From the NCBI GenBank assembly GCA_019915135.1, contig JAHLMK010000009.1:1674001-1738000 (forward strand): 64,000 nt of DNA, read 5' to 3'. This document shows, piece after piece, positions 34,860-43,974 of this stretch (within the stretch, counting starts at the first letter, position 1; each line of letters begins with the position of its first letter). The notes beneath the pieces are model-generated. The model worked only from the letters and a program-made list of their open reading frames with translations. It was not told where the DNA came from and searched no databases. A program made the translations under genes and the position numbers. Source of the DNA: Strobilurus pachycystidiatus (taxonomy: Eukaryota > Basidiomycota > Agaricomycetes > Agaricales > Physalacriaceae).

Positions 34860-35470
34860 ATCTGTGCGGAGACAGTCGACCTCTATCTCGCTTACAGTGG
34901 GCTGCTTCTCGCTTGAGGACCAAGAGGACGCATGATGATTCGGTCAAGGTGGAAGGTAGGCCCTTTTCCCACTCCAGGCGTGTGGGGACAGTCGACCCAA
35001 TTCTTCTCGCTCTCGTTCATCCGTGTTTAGTCCATGTCGAGGAAGGCGTTCTTCCCTTATTCCCGGTGTGCGCGCGGATAGTCGATCAGTCTCGCGCATT
35101 AGATTGTTGGACATCCTTTTTCCCTCAATGGGCTTGTCGAAAGTGGTTACCAAGAGGGGAAGGAATCGCCTTGGACTTCTCTGTAGGCGTGCGCAGATGG
35201 TCGACCTGTCTCGTTTGCTTGGATTGGTGATCAAGATGATTTGTTTTCTCTCTGTGCTCGAGAAGGTATCCATTCATCCGTTCATGCCAGTGCCAGTGGT
35301 GAGTACATGCGTCCTCCTCTCACTCAAAGTGTGCCCGGTGTCTTCTCGCATCGAAGCTCCTTGCAGGAGCTCGCACCCATCTTCTCATTCGCAGGAGATG
35401 TCGGAAGAAGATTGCCTACATCATTTGCCAGTGTGCGCAGATGGTCAAACTGTCTTGCGACTCTTAACTG
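34860..35470 (+). repeat. Degenerate interspersed repeat, about five copies
   Basis: A motif close to GTGCGCAGATGGTCGACCTG, followed by TCTCGCTT-like sequence, recurs near 34864, 34980, 35068, 35190 and 35434. Spacings are about 90-120 bp, then 245 bp, as if one copy was lost. Copies differ at several positions. Not coding as far as I can see. From 35470 to 36100 I see nothing. Confidence 0.55.
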
Positions 35471-36101
35471 GCAAAATTGCAAACGTTTTTCGTAGGCTTT
35501 GTTGAGTGTCGATGCTTTCATCGAGGCTAATTACAGCAAGACGAACAAAGAGTTGTGTGCTCGGGTAGCTTGGTGCGTCAGAGAGGTTAAAATCAGGCGT
35601 TCTGCTTGGGCGCGACTAGTCTAATCGTCTCGCTTACTTTGTTGGAGGAAAGTGAGTTTTTTCCCGCCTGATTGCGAGGACCAAAAGAACTCGTTCGAGT
35701 GGTATGGCGACGGGGTTGGGGTAGGTCTCAACTCTGAGAGAAGGGAAATTGTCCAGAATATATCTAGACGCTTCTTAACGGTTCAAAGTGCGAGAGGGTA
35801 GCCGAGAAAGAGACTGCTAACTTGCATTGGTACTGTACTATCCTTCGATGATAGAACCGTGTCCGAAAGTCCGTGTTGAGATTTTCATGAGACGTCTTTC
35901 GTAGTGTCGAAGCATTGCAGCGGCAGGGCGCTAAGATGTCATCAGGACACCTCTATGTCACCATGTTATCTTCTCCAAGGAGAGAAGTGGAGTTGAAGTG
36001 GAGGGCAAAGAAGTGTAAGGACGGCTTGATTGCCGAAGCCACGCATTGTAGGCATCGTCTCGGGTCAGTTCGTCTACATACAACCTTGACTCATCACCAA
36101 C

Positions 36102-36824
36102 ATGTCACTCGTACGCGGCGCGCGTTTCTACACCTCTTCTCGTGCTTTTGTCCTCCCTCTCGTCCGACATACAGAACGATACTCTCTTAGGCATTCGACC
36201 ATCAGACTGTATAGCACACCGCTGCCGACTCCTCCCACCCCTCCCCCAATTCCCTCATTTGCAGAAGCTGTAGCCAAGACGACACGGTCGCGGGCGCGCG
36301 AAAATCGGATCATGAGCATCACTTCTTGCACTGCGATCATGTTTATGTGGATGTCGTCCTATTTCCTCGCCTTCACGATGGCGTCCCTCTTCAAAGTCGA
36401 CGTGTGGTATGACGAGAAGCGGCTGGAACAAAATTGTGAGGCCTGCGCTCGTTATTGGTACGATCTTGTCATCCCGCTGTTGATTCGCCATCATGGGTCA
36501 AGTAGAGAGGATGTGGACGCCGTGTTGGTGCAGATTGTGAATGCAAAGGATGCGGATGCCCACGAGATCTTTCTCAAGGCCACACGCGACGTACACGCTC
36601 TTCTCGACTTGGAGGGATCGCTGCGTTGGGATCCCAATCAGGCAGGGATGGTGGCAGGAATGATAATGGTGAAGGCACTTGGTGTGGCGACGCGCCTGCA
36701 CAGCGCCTTAGACGAATTGTCGACTCTGCGGCCCGAGTACAAAGTCGAGTCAAAGCTAAATGGCTTCTACCGTGCTCTGTGGTCGATCCAATTGGAGTGG
36801 AAGGTCTTCAGGCTGGGAGACTAG
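36102..36824 (+). CDS. Putative mitochondrial membrane protein, 240 aa, intact copy
   Basis: Not recognised beyond its local paralogue. Single exon; ATG at 36102. The N-terminus (MSLVRGARFYTSSRAFVLPL...RHSTIRLYST) is rich in Arg, Ser and hydrophobic residues without acids, like a mitochondrial presequence. A Pro-rich linker (PLPTPPTPPPIPSF) precedes a hydrophobic segment at about residues 72-92 (SCTAIMFMWMSSYFLAFTMA). The soluble part contains NAKDADAHEIFLKATRDVHA, which is conserved in the disrupted paralogue at 42.0-42.8 kb. Residues after 180 are helical. It probably is a single-pass inner-membrane protein, inferred from composition only. Shorter pieces of the same 5' region occur near 41.6 and 43.1 kb. 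Confidence 0.6.
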   Translation: MSLVRGARFYTSSRAFVLPLVRHTERYSLRHSTIRLYSTPLPTPPTPPPIPSFAEAVAKTTRSRARENRIMSITSCTAIMFMWMSSYFLAFTMASLFKVDVWYDEKRLEQNCEACARYWYDLVIPLLIRHHGSSREDVDAVLVQIVNAKDADAHEIFLKATRDVHALLDLEGSLRWDPNQAGMVAGMIMVKALGVATRLHSALDELSTLRPEYKVESKLNGFYRALWSIQLEWKVFRLGD

Positions 36825-37438
36825 AGTTGCGCAGGGTGGTTGACTCCTTGTTTATGCGTACCAACATGGAGCATCAGGATGTCGGGCTTTCGTGGACATG
36901 ATTGGCCTAGCTGTTTTGACAAGTATCTTCTTCTATGCCCCGCGGTAATATGTAGAAGTATCCCATGATGCCTCGCATATCAACTGTTGTACTGCTTGTG
37001 ATTTGTCCGTTCATTTGATTACATACAAACCCTCTACATCTCGTCGGCTCTTCATCAAGACCATCATATATCAATGGGTACAATACACTGAGTACTCGCC
37101 AAACAGGTCTCCTCGCCAACTTGTGCCCGTGAGCATTCTCGCCTACCCTTCTTTTCACTTCTCAGTTACATTACATATTTTGCAGGTTGGGCAGGCTGAA
37201 CCCAGTCATCACAAAGTCAACAGGTGGATCCTTCCGCCACACCTCTCGACGTATAGCTGGATCGGAGGGACATACTGACACGATCTAAGGTCGGTCCATG
37301 GTTCACCGGATCCAGGCTCGCTCGCGCGCTTGATGGAGAGAACGGAGGACAAAAAAGTTGAAGACTCAAATCCGTAAAAAGAAAGCAATATGATAACATC
37401 GAAAACTTGGTAATCTCCACACCTCGACGCTAACTCAA
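36825..37438. other. Intergenic; right part is duplicated 3' flank
   Basis: About 37280-37438 matches, in inverted orientation, the sequence following the copy-1 gene (644-775). The rest shows nothing. Confidence 0.45.
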
Positions 37439-38135
37439 CTAACCGAGAAAGCCAGCAATCCCCAAAACAGTCTCTGTCGCCGACTGACTTTCTGTGGTAC
37501 ATGGAATCAGCTTTGTGCAAAATGAGCGCAACAGCAATTTACGACATACCGCGGCTTCCATCAGAGTCCAGGTCCTCACGAAGGGCAGCTATGTACAGGC
37601 CTCGGCATAGCCTGGCAGTCTATGACAGCATCAGACTTGTACAGCATCTCAACGTGGCAGACGCACCTCCAAGTCCTCATGGAGGCGATTCATCCTGCAC
37701 TCAAGTGCGCGAGCGTCCGTAGACATCTGCCAAAAGGCACAAAGATACGGGAGGACGCCACGGTCACTGATTGAACGGTACTCGTCGCGGAGAGTCTTTG
37801 CTTCTTGGTTGATTCTACAGAGTGAGCGGATTAGATGCTGTTGAAGCTGTAGAGTCGAAGACCTGAACGTACTGTTTCAACTTCTCCTCTAGCTCACGCT
37901 CAGGCGGGTGAGCAAGATGCTCGAGGTCACGCGAGAGGCTACCGATGGTCTGGGAGCATCGATTGATAGCGCAGGTGACGATGGGTTCAGGACGGATGCG
38001 TATGTCTTTCGGGAGTCGAAACACGGCGTAAACGCAGGAGGCAACAAGAAAAACGACGGCCGCAGAAGTCCACGATTGGGGCAGAGACTGGCCCTCCGTT
38101 GATGTGGGGATCTGGCTTGGTTGGAGGGAGGGCAT
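37439..38135 (-). CDS. Small lineage-specific membrane protein, copy 2 (177 aa, complete)
   Basis: Four exons join in frame: 37873..38135, 37667..37814, 37550..37619, 37439..37491 (534 nt). The ATG at 38135 gives MPSLQPSQIPTSTEGQSLPQ, a polar N-terminus, then one hydrophobic segment at about residues 22-39 (SWTSAAVVFLVASCVYAVF). A conserved basic stretch (PKDIRIRPEPIVTCAINRCS) and a helical charged tail (LRDEYRSISDR, RMNRLHEDLE, REDLDSDGS) follow. It is the inverted partner of the gene at 1..643; intron positions and exon 2 and 3 lengths are identical. The last exon ends one codon earlier than in copy 1. Function unknown. Confidence 0.65.
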
Positions 38136-38353
38136 TCAGACGATGATGGTGGTAACTGGCCATCTTTGCGTGAGTTACTGTCACAGCGCACCCGTAAGGT
38201 AAGGTATTGAAAGGGCTTGGAGACCCTGTGTCGGAATTTACCTCAGGCTAGTGCATGGCCACCAGGTCCCGATCGTGTTAATCGGAGTCACCTGTGTGGC
38301 TGTGGTGATCTTCGTGCCTAAGAGTAGGACCCTTTAAGCCAGCTTTCAGCTCA

Positions 38354-38640
38354 CCGAAATGTCATTTCAGTGTGCAGAAAGTTTCTGAGATTTTGGACGC
38401 GACCTGTGGCTCAGAAACGGAGAAGAAATGTCAAAATCCTCTGCGTCAAATGTGCAGAAAATTTTGGCCATCGTGACCATGCCGGCCAAGCGCTAAATGT
38501 GGCGCAAAGAGACTCAAATGTCCAGTATTTTGTGCGGAAATTTTTCCCTTTTTTGAGACGTCTGCGGCAATGTGCAAAAGCCCACCTGTGCGGGAAAAAA
38601 ATGTGATTTTGGACCAAAACGGATAATGACATTTTGGGAG
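38354..38640. repeat. Candidate small inverted-repeat element
   Basis: The segment starts with CGAAATGTCATT and ends with AATGACATTTTG, which form a short imperfect terminal inverted repeat. Inside, AAATGTC or GTGCAGAAA-type motifs recur and the sequence is locally AT-rich, unlike its flanks. No coding capacity. It may be a MITE-like element, but the termini are short. Confidence 0.3.
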
Positions 38641-38987
38641 GCTTATAGGACTCCTAGGGCTATACTGTACTGTAGCGTCCGGCGACCAAGTATGTATGCT
38701 CCTAGATGGAATCGAAGGTATTAGTTCACGGTCTGCGCCTATGTTTGAGCGCAAACATAAATCTCCAGTCCAAGAATGGGGGTAAGCCCCTTCAAACCGT
38801 TCAGAAATCATCAGCTACGAACGCCACAGTGTATGTCATCCCGTTTGACCTGCGTCGCGTCTTGACAGGCGTATTCGGCTGAGATCATAGTAGCCCATCA
38901 TATATCGGAGTAGATTACCATCCCTCTCCCCTCTCCTCCTTCCCTGGGGCCCATACGCTCTATGATTGTAATACCCCGAGTCGACCA

Positions 38988-40438
38988 CTAAACCCCCTTG
39001 CGATGTTCCGGCCTATGATCTGTCTCCCAATCCACATGGACGAACACCCTCCCCACCCCCGGCAACAGCTCTAGCTTATCCTGCAGCGCCTGGCTCACAT
39101 CATGCGCCTTCCACAGCGGCGTCTCTCCGTCCATGACGATGTCCACCTCTACGAAGAGCGTCGGGCCGGACTACGATGGCTGAGTGAGAAGAGGAAGAAG
39201 AGGATGGCGGGACACGTACATGATACGCCCTGACTGTATCCACCATCTCGATTGACGCGTCGAAGGTGACGCTCTTGTAGACGACGAGCTGTATGAACTG
39301 GTTGTCCGCGCTCTTCCCCGCGAGGAGCTCGAACTCGCCGTGTACGGTATGTGTCCAAGAGGCGATGATCCCTAGAGCGATCTGTCGTGTGGATCAGTGT
39401 CTTGAATAGAAAGAACAAAACAGAGACTACACACGATGATAGCACCCACAGGATCCAAGTACCACTTCCACTTGCTCCCGCCCGCACTCATAAGGATACC
39501 GAACCCGTTAATGAACAAGTCGTTCCTATGATCCTCCCAAAGCACCCTGACCTGGCTCGAGTTGTGCCTAAACGGCATGCAGATGAAGAAGAGGATGAGT
39601 TTGACGCCGAGCGCTGCGGCGACGGCGATGATGGACGCCAAGTGAAAGTCCGAGAGGTCGTCGTTCGACTTGGAGATGATGGTGCGGATAGCCTCGATGG
39701 CGACGATGAGGTTGACGGAGCCCATTCTGTAGATGCACGTCAAGATGAGTCGTGGAATTGGGAGAATACGCACAGGAAGCCATAAACAATGTTCCCAATA
39801 CTCTCCAAGCGCTCACCACCGACAGGCCACTTTGTGGTATCGAGTCTCTTGGACTTGCGGTGTAGCCAGAAGAGGAGGATGTTGGAGCCGATGTCAAAGA
39901 CGGAGTCGATTCCGGTGGCGAGAAGGGAGAGGGAAAGGGAGGATATGGCGGCGTACACTGAAGCGAGGCGTTAGCGAGGCTAGAGACGTTGTGGAAAGAT
40001 CCACAGAGCGCGAGACGCACTCTGGATAACGCAAAGCGCGAAATTACTGATTAGACTCGCCCACACGGCAATCTTGACCGGTAACCTTGCAGCATCGGCC
40101 TCGTCCTGTGCCTCACTCGTATGCTCTTCCATGGGCTTCAGCAGGTACGATATGAACTACAACACATATGAGCAGAGACCACAGTCAAGCAGAAGACGCA
40201 CGTCATTTTGTTTGTGCTGGAACTTGGCAACGGCCTTGTCCTTCTTGCGCTCCTTCCTTGCTTTGCCTTTGGCCTGGAACCTCGCGCGAAGCTGATCGTC
40301 GGGGACGACGCCGCTGCGCAAGTTGAATGGGTCGGCGCCGCTGGCTGTCGCGATCGAGGATGCTCGTTCGATGTCTATGTCGGAAGGCGATGGGGAGAGG
40401 CCAGCATTCGCGAACGCGGTGACGGTCGCGGGAGAGGG
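38988..40438 (-). CDS. Cation diffusion facilitator, probable Mn2+ type (5' exon unresolved)
   Basis: Exons on the minus strand: 40202..40438, 40021..40156, 39774..39957, 39435..39726, 39220..39381, 38988..39170, all in one frame. Helix 2 carries ATGIDSVFDIGSN, a DxxxD pair, and helix 5 carries DHRNDLFINGFG; this DxxxD plus HxxxD combination is typical of the Mn-transporting CDF branch rather than the HxxxD-type Zn branch. Six hydrophobic segments are present, then the cytosolic C-terminal domain (ASIEMVDTVRAYH, PTLFVEVDIVMDGETPLWKA, VFVHVDWETDHRPEH). The N-terminus has a basic segment (RFQAKGKARKERKKDKAVAK). The first coding exon, before an acceptor at 40439, was not found. The product would move Mn2+ out of the cytosol by proton antiport. 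Confidence 0.85.
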
Positions 40439-41763
40439 CTGCGCATCCGGTCAAGATGAAAGCGACGACGACGAGCAGAGAGACATACAGATTCCGCCAC
40501 TGTAGCTGATGGGTCGGCCTAGAGGCGGAGATGAACGAACATTAAATCATTGGCTCGCATTAAGAGATAGATGAACCGAAAGACTGGATTCAGCCCCTAC
40601 CCAAATCCTTGGGTCGTCCAAGCTTTTGGGTCAACCACACCGTGTAAACACACGCGCTCTTTTCAATGGATTTGTGTGACAAAATGGCTTACCATTTGAC
40701 CAGCTACGTTCGCTGTGTGTACTAGAGAAATAGAAAGCAGACAATATGGTGGATTGGGTTAAGCCACGGCTGTGATCCATAACTCAGGGTCCCTGTTTGA
40801 GGCGGCGCTTCTATGGCGGGTGCGATGCCGCATGTGTCATTGCTTGCCGGACCAAGTTCAACTGAGCTTGATCACCATCAGCGGCTCACCAAGGACGTTG
40901 ACAACTGCTGGGACTTCATTTTCTAAATTCTATTGCTGCCCCGTATGCGCTTGGCATACACGTTCCACAATTATCCCCTTTACAGAAGACTCTCAATTAC
41001 ACGTTGTGATACGTCTACACCCAATTACCAGTGCTGTTCCTAGACTGCAGTCTCTGGTCTGTCTCGCGAGTAGTGTCATTGCATCCTCTTATTAGCACGC
41101 CGAAGCTGGGGTCTTCAAGGCCGCAGCTTTTGCCCCCAGCCCGCGATCTACACGCTGGCCAGCTTTGACGCGCCTCCTACAGAAATCCAAACCGCATTTT
41201 CTGCGTCTCACTAATTTATCAGAGTCACGTTATCAGAGTCACGTTCTCCAGACCTTGACTAAAACCATGCCCTTCATTGTACATCTCTGTTCTACCAGAT
41301 TTCAAATGTGATCCAACCACTTGTAGGAGGAACAATATGACAAGGCAAACATTGCTGCGCCACAGGACAACGCTGTTGTGCATTTGTTGCATGACGCCGG
41401 AGATGAAGAGCATATTTTGTATGTACGAGCAGGCAGCAGTCCCACGCCTAACCGTGACGTGGAGGTCGATGTGAAGAGGAATTTGACGCAGCCACGGGAA
41501 GAAGAATCAAAAGACTGATCGTGAGCAGAATGTCGCTGGCACCGAAGTCACAAGCGGGAAGCCTAATGAAACGTCTGGGTGCATGTGAAATCATATGGAG
41601 CCGTACAGCGCGAGACAACAAACCTCCCTAAGAACTGCATTGCTCTGAGTGAGCTCCCGCTGGACGTCCGTTACAAGATATCATCCGAAGCTATCAGACA
41701 CAGTAAGGTAAACGGGCCTTTGTAGCGAAAGGTAAGGAATCTGAGCGATTTTCCCGCCGTTTG
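40439..41763. other. Mostly non-coding
   Basis: Contains a perfect tandem pair of TATCAGAGTCACGT at 41217..41244 and a repeat fragment near 41560-41625 described separately. No gene seen. Confidence 0.5.
41557..41625 (-). repeat. Fragment related to the 5' end of the mitochondrial-protein family
   Basis: The plus-strand sequence around GAAGCCTAATGAAACGTCTG and AAATCATATGGAGC matches both 43029..43110 and, less closely, the N-terminal coding region of the disrupted gene at 42670-42760. So a piece of this family has been copied twice around the pseudogene. Confidence 0.6.
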
Positions 41764-41928
41764 TCACTCGGCGGCCGCATCGGCGTGTGTGGCACGATGC
41801 CATTGCGCGTGGAAATATATCATGGCTATGAAGAAGAGACGGCGATATGGAGAAGGTTTGAACGCAGTCGCGATAAGTAGGACGGAGAAACCGATCGCGA
41901 GCAGGACGTTGCTTGATAGTGTAGACAT
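41764..41928 (-). pseudogene. Truncated N-terminal fragment of a wax-synthase-like acyltransferase
   Basis: A 54-codon frame starting at the ATG 41928 encodes one hydrophobic segment and FKPSPYRRLFFIAMIY. This aligns with the N-terminus of the full-length protein at 46471..47739 (IKPSRHRRLLFVPILL). Homology stops after about 45 residues, and the remainder of the MBOAT domain is absent here. It is a 5' duplicate of the nearby gene, lying just downstream of another pseudogene. Confidence 0.55.
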
Positions 41929-42024
41929 CCTTGGCGGGATCAACGAAGGTGATTGTAAGGAATAGACGGTGTTCACTGTGCAGGTGCACAACCAGGGGCT
42001 GTTAGGATAGGGATAAGCGTAGTC

Positions 42025-42764
42025 GAGATGGGCGACATACCTCAGCATCATAGCTTGAAAATCCACCACTGCCATATCATTGTCGGATCCATGTCCATTA
42101 TCAACGCCTCTCTGTATTCTGGTCTTAGCGTCAACAATGCTTCCACTGCGATGTACAATCATGTTGCCACAGCGTGTGCCTTGTCGGTGATACTTGGTAG
42201 ATCGCTAATTCCTGCCACCGCCTTCGAAGGATCACGAATAGTGAGGAGCGGACCCTCGAGGAGGGCGTGTATGTCGCGTGCGGCCTTGAGAAAAATCTCG
42301 CGTGCATCGGCATCCTTTGCATCCAGGATCTTCCTGAACACAGCTTCTACATCCTCTTCCTTCGACCCATGATTGATCAACCGCAGGATGGCCAGATTGT
42401 GAAAATCGCGTACGCAGAACGCATAGTCCTGCACCAAACGCCCCTCGTCATAACGCAAGTCGGTGTTATAGGTGTACAACAGCGTAAAAACGATGAGGGT
42501 GGATGCGAAGCCGTACAACATCAAAACAAGGATGGTGAAATTCAGGGAGACTCGGAGGATCGCAGGTCCATATCTTCTGACCCATGTCCTCCTCGGATAC
42601 AGGACAGGGCTTATCACCTCTGAAAATGAGGGAATTAGAGGAGGTTTGGGTGAGGTTGGCACCGGAGTGTAAGACCTGATGAAACGTCTGGAAGCCTGTG
42701 AGATCATACGGAGCTCAAGAGCGCGAGGAGAGGCGGTGAAGCGCGCGACGCGCAATAGCGACAT
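42025..42764 (-). pseudogene. Disrupted paralogue of the putative mitochondrial membrane protein
   Basis: From the ATG at 42764 the frame runs 201 codons with the same plan as the intact gene at 36102..36824: basic presequence-like start, Pro-rich linker (PVPTSPKPPLIPSF), hydrophobic segment (FTILVLMLYGFASTLIVFTL) and the shared DAKDADAREIFLKAARDIHA. A TGA at 42159-42161 stands where the intact gene has Arg (VATRLHS). Beyond it the same frame still aligns (LTLRPEY in both), ending with further stops near 42040. This is therefore a nonsense-truncated copy rather than a naturally shorter protein. The truncated product would keep the membrane segment. Confidence 0.65.
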
Positions 42765-43028
42765 GGCGGTGATAAGTCAGGTTGATTTGCGATTGATATT
42801 ATCACTATAATCTATTGTGTGCGTTCATGATCAACTTCCACCGACAAGCCGCAACGTTGCCGGTTCGTACCTGGACATGCAAAGGTGCCACGTTGTTTGA
42901 GCCACAGCAACATTAGCTGACAATTCAAAATGCGCATCTTGCTGAACGTTCACGTCAAGTTCACGTCGTACAACATCACGCCTTCCCTCATTCGTTGGCC
43001 TCCTCTGACTGCAAGAGGAAATTGGGGG

Positions 43029-43110
43029 AGGTTTCAGCCCGGGGTGGGAAGCCTAATGACACGTCTAGGTGCATGTGAAGTCATATGGAGCAGAAGAGCG
43101 CGAGACAAGG
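43029..43110 (-). repeat. Second fragment related to the mitochondrial-protein 5' end
   Basis: Shares GAAGCCTAATGA(A/C)ACGTCT and TGAAGTCATATGGAGC-type sequence with 41557..41625. Non-coding relic upstream of the MITE. Confidence 0.6.
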
Positions 43111-43165
43111 TCCAGGTGGAGGAGCACCCTACGACATGACGCTACGGTCAAGGTTGGTTCAAATA

Positions 43166-43611
43166 GGGTGTTTCAGAGTAGACGGATTCACCAAGAATTG
43201 AGAAAATATTCACGTTGGATTCAGATCGGATTCAAATTTTGATAAGACGGCAAATAAGTCGGAACTGCTCACGGGACAGCGGCGGCTCATTCGGAGTTTA
43301 ACATGCCGTCGACCCGTTTGCCAACGTGCCTGGATTCTGAGATATATTTTCTGGGAAACATTGCGCATCCCTTGCCAAAAATGACCACAAACAGCTATCG
43401 ACATCTACCGTAAGTGCTTCCAGCTTCCAGAAAGTAATTGAGAGAGCTTTCAAGGCAGGAGAGGGCTATTCGGCAATCACGCGGCCTGTTCCGGCACAGT
43501 GCCATTTATGCCGGATCTTGGATTCGTAGCTGCTATCAAAGTTGAATCCGATCTGAATCCAACGTGAATATTTTCTCAATTCTTGGTGAATCCGTCTACT
43601 CTGAAACACCC
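43166..43611. mobile_element. MITE with perfect 70-bp terminal inverted repeats and TA flanks
   Basis: Bases 43166..43235 and the reverse complement of 43542..43611 are identical over 70 bp, beginning GGGTGTTTCAGAGTAGACGG. The element is directly flanked by TA on both sides (43164-43165 and 43612-43613), the target duplication expected of Tc1/mariner-type transposition. The 306-bp interior has no long open frame, so it is non-autonomous and needs a transposase in trans. Perfect identity of the arms suggests recent insertion. Confidence 0.88.
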
Positions 43612-43974
43612 TAATGCCTGCCTGTGACCGATTATCCGAAAGGCAACGATGCCGCTACGAAGTTGACAAACTACCCCGGCAATCAGATTCCAGGTACAGA
43701 TTATAGCTTCGATGGACCACATCGACTCGAGGCTGTAAAGTACAGTCTGACTATCAAGCATCCAATCTTACAGGGAGGCGTTTTGGGAAGGGATTGCTGA
43801 AGATTGCTGAACAATGGCATCAGGCCAATCGGGCAATCGGTCCGGTGGGTATTTGATGAGCCGAGTAATATTACGCATATGAACACACCTATTTATATCA
43901 CGCGCCATGATCCATCTTCATCCGTTGTCCCATTTAAGCGCGTCTCTCTATGCTCCTATCTAACATACTTCCTC

